Positions 56,352-64,000 of a stretch of DNA of 64,000 nucleotides are shown piece after piece; the stretch's first letter is position 1, and every line of letters begins with the position of its first letter. Source of the DNA: Planctopirus ephydatiae (GTDB lineage Bacteria > Planctomycetota > Planctomycetia > Planctomycetales > Planctomycetaceae); the NCBI RefSeq assembly GCF_007752345.1, contig NZ_CP036299.1:1116001-1180000 (forward strand), written 5' to 3'. The translations under genes were made by a program, and so were the position numbers. The notes beneath the pieces are model-generated. The model saw nothing but the letters and a program-made list of their open reading frames with translations. It was not told the DNA's origin and searched no databases.

Positions 56352-58397
56352 TCACGAATGCACAATCCGGCATTCGGGCAGACTTTCTAAGAAGACGCGA
56401 CCGTAAGGTTTTGTGCGGATGCGGGGGTCGAGGATGACGACCATGCCGTGATCGGTCTTGGTACGAATAAGGCGACCGAAGCCTTGCTTCAATTTGATGG
56501 CGGCTTCGGGAACCTGATACTCCATAAAAGGATTCCCGCCCCGAGCGCGAATGGCTTCCACGCGTGCTTCCAGCAGTGGATGATCGGGCACACTGAAGGG
56601 GAGCTTGGTAATAATCACGTTCTGCAGAGCGTCGCCCGGAACATCGACCCCTTGCCAGAAACTATCGGTCCCAAAGAGGACGGCTGCCGGATCCTTCCGG
56701 AATCGCTCTAACATTTGCGACCGCGGCAATTCTCCACTTTGCGAGTAGAGCGAAAAGTTCTTGCGGATAAACCAGTTCGTTAAGCGTCGTTCGCAGCTTT
56801 GGAGCATCTTGTAGCTGGTAAAGAGCACAAAGGCCCGGCCAGACGTCTGGCTGACGTACTCCTGGATTTTCTCACAGACCGCAAACTCGAAGTCGGCGGG
56901 AGAATCGGTCGGATCGGGCATGCCATCCGGGAGGACGAGCTTCATTTGCTCGCGGTAATTGAAGGGGCTGCCAAGCCTTAAACTTTGCGAGCGAGTCAAG
57001 CCCAGACGAGAGCGTATGAAGTCAAAACTTTGCTGTCCCACAGCCAGAGTGGCACTGGTGAGAATCGCTGTGGGAACTTTGTTGAAGAGTTCTTCGCGCA
57101 GGACTGATCCCACTTCAATGGGTGAGCAACAAAGCTTCACTTTCAGGTTGCGCTGGGCACCTGTGGTTTCGACCCAGTAAACGCTGTCGCCGCGAGCCTG
57201 TTCGACCCATTGCGAAATACTCCCTGCCAGCGAAATGAGTCGTTCACTGGCACTGACAAGCTCGATCTTTTCCTCTTCCTGCTTCAGTTTGGCAGCGTAC
57301 TCGGCTAAAGAGGTGGCCAGCTTGCGCAGATCGCCCGAGAGCGTGTTCTGAATCGCTAAAGGCTCACGAACTCGACCATTGGCTGGGCCATGATCCTGGA
57401 CGCGATGCCGGATCTCGTCAAAAAATTCGTAGACATCATACTTGAGCCGGGTGATCAGCGCCCTTTGTGGTTCGAGCGGATAGCCTGCAATCAGGCCCTT
57501 TTGCGTCTTTTCGTTGAACAGCCGATTGAGCATGTATTCGATCTGGCCACTGCTGATCCCTAAACCCAGGTGGTCAGCAGCAACCTGCTCGAGTGTGTGA
57601 GCTTCATCGAAGACGACCGTCTGATAATCGGGAAGGACGCTGGCTCCTTCCCGGCGGAGTGCGAGATCAGCACAGAAGAGCGCGTGATTCACAATCAGAA
57701 CATCGGCATTCCAAACCCTGCGGCGGGCTTTGTAGTAATGGCAGTCGCTGTAGGTGGGGCAGTTTTTCCCCAGGCAATTGCCATGCTCGCTGCGGACTTC
57801 ATCCCAGACCTGAGGAAGTGGCTTAAAGTCGAGGCTGGCGAGGCTGCCGTCGTTGGTTTCGCGAGCCCAGCCAGCCAGCGAACGCACCTGATCTTCAGCC
57901 TCACTGGTCGGAAAGAGTGATCGCGACTTTTCGAGGGCTCCCTTGAGACGACGCAAACTCACATAATTGGATCGCCCTTTGACGAGAACAGCCGAAAACT
58001 CGACAGGCAGGATCGAATTGAGCAGCGGAAGATCCCGGCTGATGAGCTGTTCCTGGAGGCTGATGGTATGCGTGGAAATCACCACGCGCCTTTTGGCGCC
58101 ACCATCGACCGTTGAACCCTGATTGGCCGTGGCTGCAAGGATTGCGGGAACAAGATAGGCGTAGCTTTTGCCTGTCCCTGTGCCGGCTTCGACAACAAGA
58201 TGCTCACCAGCAGCAATCGCAGCGGTGACCGCCCGGGCCATCTCCAGCTGCTCACCACGCACTTCATAGTGCGGCAAGCGACGAGCCAGCAGGCCCTCCT
58301 GGCCCAGGACATTTTCAGCCGTCAGCTCCACGCTTGACCTTGCTCCAGAAGAATCGGCACTCAATCCGCAGTGTCTCAACCGGTGAGAACCTGCCAC
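56352..58397 (-). CDS. DinG/XPD-family DNA helicase
   Basis: 681 residues from GTG 58397; GTG 58331 with AAGG nearby is a plausible alternative. Superfamily 2 motifs are EAGTGTGKSYAYL (Walker A 72-78), ISTHTISLQEQL, VVFDEAHTLE (DEAH 264-267), SATLAVGQQSFDF, FTSYKML, FGTDSFWQGVDVPG and QGFGRLIRT. XPD/DinG enzymes bind a 4Fe-4S cluster with four Cys. Here C208, C213 and C219 are visible, but the first position, normally in a GRxNYxC motif, reads GRSNYVS (S147). It unwinds DNA from 5' to 3' in repair. Monocistronic. Confidence 0.9.
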   Translation of the reverse strand: MAGSHRLRHCGLSADSSGARSSVELTAENVLGQEGLLARRLPHYEVRGEQLEMARAVTAAIAAGEHLVVEAGTGTGKSYAYLVPAILAATANQGSTVDGGAKRRVVISTHTISLQEQLISRDLPLLNSILPVEFSAVLVKGRSNYVSLRRLKGALEKSRSLFPTSEAEDQVRSLAGWARETNDGSLASLDFKPLPQVWDEVRSEHGNCLGKNCPTYSDCHYYKARRRVWNADVLIVNHALFCADLALRREGASVLPDYQTVVFDEAHTLEQVAADHLGLGISSGQIEYMLNRLFNEKTQKGLIAGYPLEPQRALITRLKYDVYEFFDEIRHRVQDHGPANGRVREPLAIQNTLSGDLRKLATSLAEYAAKLKQEEEKIELVSASERLISLAGSISQWVEQARGDSVYWVETTGAQRNLKVKLCCSPIEVGSVLREELFNKVPTAILTSATLAVGQQSFDFIRSRLGLTRSQSLRLGSPFNYREQMKLVLPDGMPDPTDSPADFEFAVCEKIQEYVSQTSGRAFVLFTSYKMLQSCERRLTNWFIRKNFSLYSQSGELPRSQMLERFRKDPAAVLFGTDSFWQGVDVPGDALQNVIITKLPFSVPDHPLLEARVEAIRARGGNPFMEYQVPEAAIKLKQGFGRLIRTKTDHGMVVILDPRIRTKPYGRVFLESLPECRIVHS

Positions 58398-58637
58398 AAG
58401 AAGAGGATATCAGACTTCCCGGCGATTGGTTACTCACTCCCCGGAGAGTAGGCCAAAGCGTTACGGCCTGATTGACTGATGCAATCGTCACAATCGGACA
58501 GGTCAAACGTGGCATTCTGGCAACAAGTTTCCCAGAGAGGTTCCGCCAGAACGTAGGTTAGGAGTGTTGAATTGTTTTCTTTTCCGGGGAGTGAGGCTTG
58601 TCCCCGGGAGCTGGATTTCGTGCAAGGACTGTTGGCT

Positions 58638-60302
58638 ATGCCTGTCGATCTGAAAACGACACCTCAGAAATCGCTTGTTCCTGCGGATGATCCGGGTATG
58701 GCAGGTACTCAAATCGTTTCGCCAACAGAGGGCGAACTTGTCGCTCATGATGAGGAATCATCGGACGCTCATCCCAGTGTGGGTGCCGATGTTTCGATGC
58801 TGACTGATAAAACACCTCCGTGGCTGCGTGCCTCGCGGCGCATGGCAATCATCACGCTGCTGGTGGGTGTGGCCTTCTGGTTTTATTCGATCAAGCCGGT
58901 ATGGCATGCTGATCCCTGGTCGCATATTGCTTATGGAAAATTGATTGTCAGCGAAGGCTTACCAGCCACTGAGCCACTCTTGCCTCTGGCACGCGGTATG
59001 ACTTACTGGAACTCTTCGTGGCTGTTCGATGTGCTGATGATGAATGTCGATCGCACATTGGGCGGGGCTGGTCTGCAGGGAGCCACCGGGATCTTTGCCG
59101 GGTTGATTGTGGCGATCTTTGTGAGTTCGCTCGCCTACACCACGGGACGAACATTACTGGCCTGCGGTATAGGCATGGCACTGCTGTTTCTGATTGGCCA
59201 TGATCTCTCGATTCTTCGTTCCCAACTGGCGGGGATGGTCTGTTTTCTGACAGCGTGGATTTTGTGGCAAGGAGCGATCAGGAACACTCATGCCTGGTGG
59301 CAACTTCCGCTGCTGTTTGCCGTATGGGCCAATCTGGACAGTTCGTTCATGGTGGGATTGATCGTTCCCGTGGCGATGATGGCTGGACGCATGGTCGATC
59401 GATGGGTCAAAACGGGCCAGTGGAAATCGATTCTTCGCGATCAACATCTGGGCAAACTGCTGCTGGTGACTCAACTCTGCCTTTTGGCAACGCTGCTGAA
59501 TCCTTATCAGGGGCGGATGTGGTGGGAAGTTCTCACGTTCTCCCAGAACCCGAATCTGAGTGCGATGGTTGACTGGAGCCCGCTGACTTTGCGATCGACC
59601 GAAGGGCAGTTCTTTGCAGCGACCATTTTGATACTGATGGGTGTCGTCCGCAGTTCCCCCCGACGATTGGGAACGGGTGAGATGGTACTGCTGGTCAGTC
59701 TCGCGGCCCTGGGATGCTGGAATACCCGGCAGCTTGTCTGGTTCTATCCCGTCGCACTGTGGATGCTGGCCATGCATGCCAGTGCGATCCTCTCGAAAAA
59801 CGGCTGGGCTCAACATGCCTCGCCACGAGCCGGCAAGTGGTCTGTGGTCATGGTGGGACTGGTCTGGATCTGCTTTGGGTTCAGCCCGCTGGGCATGCGC
59901 GTGCTCCACGGCAAACAACCCACAGCAAGCCGCCTGAATGTCGCGTTTGCGCCTGTCGAACTCACTCAGTACCTCGTGAAGAAACCACCCGAAGGACAGA
60001 TTTTCAATCCCGTCGAATGGGGTGACTATCTACTGGTGCATGGGCCGGAAAATCTCAAGATCTTTGCCAATTCGCAGGTGCAGAGACTCCCTCGAGAAGT
60101 CTGGCGCGACTACCTCACGATTGTCGATCTGGGATCGGGATGGAGTGAAATTCTCGATCGCTACAGCATCAACACCGTGGTGCTCGATAAGCAGTTCCGT
60201 GAGGGAGTGATTCGCCGAATGAAGGAAGAGACAGCCTGGAAGCTGGTTTATGAAGATGGCCGGGGGGCGGTCTTCACACGGAAGTTACCTATCACTCGCT
60301 GA
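58638..60302 (+). CDS. Polytopic membrane protein, possibly GT-C glycosyltransferase-like
   Basis: 554 residues from ATG 58638; the frame is open to 58572. A hydrophilic N-terminus of about 65 residues precedes roughly ten to eleven hydrophobic helices (about 70-430). The loop after helix 1 has VWHADPWSHIAYGKLI and LARGMTYWNSSWLFDVLMM, where the acidic residues sit where GT-C enzymes have theirs. The C-terminal soluble part reads FNPVEWGDYLLVHGPENLKI and SINTVVLDKQFREG, a pattern I associate with planctomycete GT-C-like proteins. No activity can be assigned. An exported protein gene follows 86 bp later. Confidence 0.55.
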   Translation: MPVDLKTTPQKSLVPADDPGMAGTQIVSPTEGELVAHDEESSDAHPSVGADVSMLTDKTPPWLRASRRMAIITLLVGVAFWFYSIKPVWHADPWSHIAYGKLIVSEGLPATEPLLPLARGMTYWNSSWLFDVLMMNVDRTLGGAGLQGATGIFAGLIVAIFVSSLAYTTGRTLLACGIGMALLFLIGHDLSILRSQLAGMVCFLTAWILWQGAIRNTHAWWQLPLLFAVWANLDSSFMVGLIVPVAMMAGRMVDRWVKTGQWKSILRDQHLGKLLLVTQLCLLATLLNPYQGRMWWEVLTFSQNPNLSAMVDWSPLTLRSTEGQFFAATILILMGVVRSSPRRLGTGEMVLLVSLAALGCWNTRQLVWFYPVALWMLAMHASAILSKNGWAQHASPRAGKWSVVMVGLVWICFGFSPLGMRVLHGKQPTASRLNVAFAPVELTQYLVKKPPEGQIFNPVEWGDYLLVHGPENLKIFANSQVQRLPREVWRDYLTIVDLGSGWSEILDRYSINTVVLDKQFREGVIRRMKEETAWKLVYEDGRGAVFTRKLPITR

Positions 60303-60388
60303 GCTGCTAACGGCTGGCGATTGCCTGTGGTTTGTACAGTTTTCTATCGATCAAGATCTATCCCTTTGAACTTTCCAGGATCTGGAAC

Positions 60389-61627
60389 ATGTCTCGTCCA
60401 TCAACCGTCAAGTCTCGCTTCTGGAGATCGCTGGTCTTGACTCAACTGGCTTCGTCCGTCTTATTGCTGACTTCACTGGCGTGGGCCTATTCGCCAGTCG
60501 CACCTTTAAGGCAAGCATCCAACCCTGTGCTGACAGCACCGGAAGTCCCTGTTCCGCCTCGTACCGAACCACTGTTTATCGCTCCACTGTACGACGACCC
60601 CGAAGTGGTCAGCGATGAAGAACTGGCTTTGGTGCTGAAGAAGGTTCAGCCACGGTTCCCGCAAAAAGCCCTTAAGCCCAACTATGTCGAGCATGCACTC
60701 CGCGCCTGGACAATCCACGCGAAATTCAAAGACCCGGAGGTGATGAGTGGCGAACAGATGAAGGAGTTTCTCACCAATCATGGGCAGTTTCTGGCCTCGT
60801 GGGGTGAGAAAATTGAGCCGATTCTGGAAGATCGTCAGACCGGTGTCGCGATTCGCTGGGGGAAGGAGCAATGTGCCTCGGTCCATCATGATCATTGGCT
60901 GGCCTCGCTGACGGAAGCGGGTGTTTCGCTCCATGAACCTGTCTTTTTGCCTGGTGGTAAGCAGCGAAATATTGGTGATGTCCTGCGGCAATCAATGCTC
61001 GATTTCCGCGTCGATGAAATTGAAGTCGAGTGGTCGGCCATGGCCTTTGGCCTGTGGCTCGCTCCGCAGCGTGAGTGGGTGAACAATCAGGGTCGGCAGA
61101 TCAATTTTGATCTTCTGGCTGAGCGACTGGTTCGCGGACATCAGCGGTTTGGTGTCTGTACCGGAACTCATCGCGTCTATTCACTGATGCTGCTGATTCG
61201 ACTCGATGATGAATATCACATTCTTTCTCCAACCGGTCGGGATGTCGCCTGGAAGCATCTGGAGTTTATTCGCGATCAGATTACGGTCTCTCAGTTTGAA
61301 GATGGGCACTGGCCATCGAACTGGTCAGATGGGGCACTGGCTTTGAAAGACCCGGTGGAAGATGAACTCTATAAAAAGGTGATTGCCACAGGTCATCATC
61401 TGGAATGGCTGGCGATTGCCCCTAAGGAACTGCACCCACCGCGTGAACAGATTCTCAAAGCGGCCGATTGGGTGATCAGCACGACGACCGCGCAGACTCC
61501 CGAACAGATTCTGGGAACGTACACCTTCTTCAGTCATGTCGGGAATGCCCTGGCCTTGTGGAGGAACACGCGACCGAACATCTTTTTTGAAGCGTGGGAA
61601 GCTCGGGAAAGTGCTGGAGGAAAGTAA
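60389..61627 (+). CDS. Exported protein of unknown function, possible alpha/alpha-toroid fold
   Basis: 412 residues from ATG 60389, with AGGA 9 bp upstream. A signal peptide is likely (LLTSLAWAYS). An acidic linker follows, then a mostly helical body. HQRFGVCTGTHRVYSLMLLI, FEDGHWPSNWSDG and ILKAADWVISTT look like repeats of an alpha/alpha toroid such as terpene-cyclase or cellulase-like folds. FEDGHWP resembles a QW-type motif. This is weak and I assign no function. Its closeness to the preceding membrane protein gene suggests they work together. Confidence 0.5.
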   Translation: MSRPSTVKSRFWRSLVLTQLASSVLLLTSLAWAYSPVAPLRQASNPVLTAPEVPVPPRTEPLFIAPLYDDPEVVSDEELALVLKKVQPRFPQKALKPNYVEHALRAWTIHAKFKDPEVMSGEQMKEFLTNHGQFLASWGEKIEPILEDRQTGVAIRWGKEQCASVHHDHWLASLTEAGVSLHEPVFLPGGKQRNIGDVLRQSMLDFRVDEIEVEWSAMAFGLWLAPQREWVNNQGRQINFDLLAERLVRGHQRFGVCTGTHRVYSLMLLIRLDDEYHILSPTGRDVAWKHLEFIRDQITVSQFEDGHWPSNWSDGALALKDPVEDELYKKVIATGHHLEWLAIAPKELHPPREQILKAADWVISTTTAQTPEQILGTYTFFSHVGNALALWRNTRPNIFFEAWEARESAGGK

Positions 61628-61629
61628 TT

Positions 61630-61740
61630 GGGTGTTTGGCATTCGGTATTTGTCGTTTGAGATTGAGATTTGAGATCTAAAACTCGGTTAAGATTGTCCT
61701 CGTTCCAAAATCAAACACCAAAGACCCAATACCAAAGATC
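61630..61740. repeat. Imperfect self-complementary spacer before purU
   Basis: GGTGTTTGG-type arm near 61631-61650 is partly complementary to CAAACACCAAAGACCCAATA-like sequence at 61713-61732. The arms are AT-rich and imperfect. It may be a hairpin or a remnant of a dispersed repeat. Confidence 0.35.
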
Positions 61741-61758
61741 AACTCTCTGGAATCTCTC

Positions 61759-62622
61759 ATGCAGGTCGTGATTACTGCTGTTGGCCCGGATAACGTTGGC
61801 TTAGCCGATCCCATTGTGCATTACGTGACAGGGGCGGGGGCGAACATTCACGAAATCCAGATGTTCGACCACGATGCCGAGAAACAGTTCTCGATGCACC
61901 TACGGATTGAATGGCCGGGTGTCCCCGCTTCAGTAGCTCAACTGCGATCGGCGATGGATCAGATTGGAGAAATGAAGTCCTTAGCCATTCGTGTCTGGAG
62001 CCGGGATGAGCATGCCCGCCTGCCGCGACTGGCCATCTGCACGACGTATCGGCCTGAACCGGCTTTGGCCATTCTGCGTGCTATCCGCGATGGCAGGTTG
62101 AAGGCCGAAGCAGCCATCATGCTGGGAAACCGTGAGGCTTGCCGGGGTGTGGCGGAACAGTTCGAAGTTCCGTTTGTGAACATCGGTAATGCCAAAGGCG
62201 AGCCGGACGACAGCCAGTTTGTGCGTGTGCTCGATGATGCGGATGTCGATTATGTGCTCCTGGCCCGTTACATGCGGGTGTTGCCACCGAATGTCTGCTG
62301 GCAGTTTGCGGGGCGGATTATCAATCTGCATCATGGACTGCTGCCTCCCTTCCCGGGGTTTCATCCGTATGAAGATGCCTATGCCCGGCGGATGCTGACA
62401 TTTGGTGCGACAGTCCACTTTATTGTGCCTGAGCTTGATGCCGGGAATCAGATCATTCACCAGAGTACGTTCACCGTCCCCCCGGGAACACCGCTGGCCG
62501 ATATCAAGCGGCAAGGCGAAACCGATCATGAGCCACAATGCCTGCTCGAAGGAGTGCGGCGGGTGGTTGATCGTGAAGTGGAGTTGCATTTCCAGAGAGT
62601 CATTCGCCGGAAGGCCGATTGA
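61759..62622 (+). CDS. purU: Formyltetrahydrofolate deformylase
   Basis: Hydrolyses 10-formyltetrahydrofolate to formate and tetrahydrofolate. 287 residues, as in E. coli. An N-terminal ACT domain (VVITAVGPDNVGLADPIVHY, AGANIHEIQMFDHD) is followed by the formyl-transferase fold with AIMLGNREACRGVAEQF, DADVDYVLLARYMRVLPP, INLHHGLLPPFPGFHPY (catalytic His), FGATVHFIVPELDAGNQII (catalytic Asp) and QSTFTV. The ACT domain may sense glycine or methionine, as in E. coli. It stands alone between the toroid-like gene and the minus-strand carboxypeptidase. Confidence 0.92.
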   Translation: MQVVITAVGPDNVGLADPIVHYVTGAGANIHEIQMFDHDAEKQFSMHLRIEWPGVPASVAQLRSAMDQIGEMKSLAIRVWSRDEHARLPRLAICTTYRPEPALAILRAIRDGRLKAEAAIMLGNREACRGVAEQFEVPFVNIGNAKGEPDDSQFVRVLDDADVDYVLLARYMRVLPPNVCWQFAGRIINLHHGLLPPFPGFHPYEDAYARRMLTFGATVHFIVPELDAGNQIIHQSTFTVPPGTPLADIKRQGETDHEPQCLLEGVRRVVDREVELHFQRVIRRKAD

Positions 62623-62665
62623 TGAATAGCATCCACGAGGCGAGTCGTGGAAGTTGTATGAGTCC

Positions 62666-64000
62666 CTAACGCTCGATCCAGATGGGGTATTGTAAATACT
62701 TCTGATCGAAGTAAGGGCTCTTTTCGTAGAACCACTGCAGGCGGGCTGTCGCATCTTTGGCAAATGCGGGATCACTGGCAAGGCGCGCCTCGAACTCGGC
62801 CTTCAGTGCAGAGTTCTCCTTCAGAAGCTTCTCGGCCAGTGGAGCAATCGCATAACCTTCGATATACTCCGTTCGCTGCAGAATCTCATTGAAGAATCCC
62901 CAAGCGGCTAAAGAATCGATGTGTGCAGGCTCGAGCAGTGCGATGGCGAGATTGCCGAGAGGCTGATCAGTACTGATCTTCAAGGTGCCTGCAGGAAGAA
63001 CACGCTTTTGAGACTCAATTTTGACTTGAGTGGTCATTGTCTGGCGACCTTCATTGGGCCTGGGGGCGACGACCGGATTCACCAGACGATAAGATTCCAG
63101 TTCGAGCGTGACTGATTCCTGAAGTGGTTCCATGATAATCCCGTGCGATTTGATGACCTCAATCACTTCTCGGGATGTGATCGGGATGTAATAAGCCGAG
63201 GGAGGACGGATTTGTACTCCTGGCTTGGTGACGCGATGCACTTTGAGTTGCGGAATGGTGATGGGTTTTCCCAGCCAGCGAACTTCGTTTTTCCCTGAAG
63301 CGGGTGAAACGTACTCTTCAGAAGCCATGCCCAGAAACTCCATGGTGAACTGCGTATCGGCAGGTTCACTCCAGTTCATGCCGATCATCTCAGGTCGATA
63401 AGCACGATCCTGCTTCATCGCTGATTGAAGCGAGGTGGCATTCTTTCCGGCCAACTCCAGAGAAGCTTCCAGAAGAATGTAAGTACCAAGCACACGCTGA
63501 CGGAAAGGCTTCAGTGAATGGTTTTCGACAAGGATGGTAGGGAGATGGATCAAGTCACCGTAGCCCGTCGAGAACCGGGGATTGTAAGGGACATCGACAA
63601 TTCCTTTGTTGAGATCGCTTTTATCGAGAGCAAAAACCAGAGGCCCCGGGATATGGCCAGCCGCCTTCAAACTTCGATCGAGGCCCGGGCGATAGATCTG
63701 ATCGAGCCATTTCGCAATCTGCGGCGACCAGGCGAATGATTCGCGATAGCCATGAAATCCGTAGGTGATGTCGTACTGGTAATCCACACCATCCGTGACG
63801 TGTATATCGAGGTAGAGCGCAGGTTTGGAAACGGTGATGAGCCTCAGGAGAGCCTGCATTTCCGGGGCCTGGGCCTTCATGTAATCTCGATTGAGATTCA
63901 GATTTTGCGCGGTGGTGCGCCAGCCTTGGTGAAATGGGCCGCGCTGGTTGGGCCGATTCCAGCGGGAGATTCGTTCGTGACCATCGGCATTAAGTATGGG
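62666..64000 (-). CDS. M14-family zinc carboxypeptidase, partial (start beyond the right edge)
   Basis: The frame is open to the window end, giving the last 445 codons. PILNADGHERISRWNRPNQR and NLNLNRDYMKAQAPEM near the edge, then YLDIHVTDGVDYQYD (the second zinc His) and ILVENHSLKPF (catalytic Glu), match the M14 carboxypeptidase fold. The first zinc ligands (HxxE) would lie outside. After the catalytic domain, about 200 residues with little similarity I recognise follow (VEFLGMASEEYV-like strand region and LEARLASDPAFAKD helix). It probably trims C-terminal residues outside the cytoplasm; the signal peptide would be upstream of the window. Confidence 0.85.
   Translation of the reverse strand, partial: PILNADGHERISRWNRPNQRGPFHQGWRTTAQNLNLNRDYMKAQAPEMQALLRLITVSKPALYLDIHVTDGVDYQYDITYGFHGYRESFAWSPQIAKWLDQIYRPGLDRSLKAAGHIPGPLVFALDKSDLNKGIVDVPYNPRFSTGYGDLIHLPTILVENHSLKPFRQRVLGTYILLEASLELAGKNATSLQSAMKQDRAYRPEMIGMNWSEPADTQFTMEFLGMASEEYVSPASGKNEVRWLGKPITIPQLKVHRVTKPGVQIRPPSAYYIPITSREVIEVIKSHGIIMEPLQESVTLELESYRLVNPVVAPRPNEGRQTMTTQVKIESQKRVLPAGTLKISTDQPLGNLAIALLEPAHIDSLAAWGFFNEILQRTEYIEGYAIAPLAEKLLKENSALKAEFEARLASDPAFAKDATARLQWFYEKSPYFDQKYLQYPIWIER

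Overview
The window looks like a chromosomal segment of a planctomycete. The evidence is two tandem DUF1559 proteins with prepilin-type N-termini, a Flp-like pilin, a lysine/alanine/proline-rich histone-H1-like protein, a lipoprotein with a formylglycine-generating-enzyme-type domain, a DUF4912 protein, and long spacers between genes of moderate GC content. I think it is close to the Planctopirus/Planctomyces group. That is inference from gene content; no rRNA or tRNA gene is visible to confirm it. Most of the window is housekeeping. There is no insertion sequence, phage, CRISPR array or clear genomic island.

Layout. 1-5500: the end of a HisA/HisF-like TIM barrel protein, DAHP synthase (aromatic amino acids), an aspartate-type aminotransferase, the histone-H1-like protein and a fosmidomycin-resistance-type MFS exporter. 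6000-11500: a sigma-54 activator with a pseudo-receiver, an FGE-type lipoprotein and an Nramp-like transporter carrying an EF-hand-like loop. 12000-15500: a HemN/HemW-like radical SAM protein next to a chorismate-lyase-like protein, an ATP-grasp protein and a lone ArsD. 15700-23400: CstA, a long-chain polyprenyl diphosphate synthase, a ligase-associated exonuclease, a STAS protein, an HTTM membrane protein and an unknown protein. 23800-28900 (all minus strand): GspF/PilC, a HAD phosphatase, LpxK and a ComM/YifB ATPase. 29400-35900: two DUF1559 proteins, GuaA, the Flp-like pilin and a PDZ protein. 36100-37600: the DUF4912 protein with a basic disordered N-terminal half.

38169-47155 is a complete F1Fo ATP synthase operon in the order atpZ-I-B-E-F-H-A-G-D-C, ending at a perfect 13-bp terminator. 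It faces a minus-strand ffh-rpsP-trmD-rplS cluster (47352-50690) that lacks rimM. 51100-64000: a small receiver-like protein, a small membrane protein, a two-domain ArsA, DapF, an exported PCMT-type methyltransferase with an extra C-terminal module, a DinG-like helicase, a polytopic membrane protein with an exported partner, PurU, and an M14 carboxypeptidase cut by the right edge.

The observations I would follow first are: long inverted repeats in three successive spacers of the atp operon (A-G, G-D, D-C), one followed by a symmetric tetranucleotide repeat; histidine-rich segments in two Fo subunits; the radical SAM plus chorismate-lyase-like pair; the DinG protein lacking one cluster cysteine; the fused exported methyltransferase; and the structured leader of the H1-like gene. 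None of these is a proven new system. Function calls rest on motif recognition without database searches.
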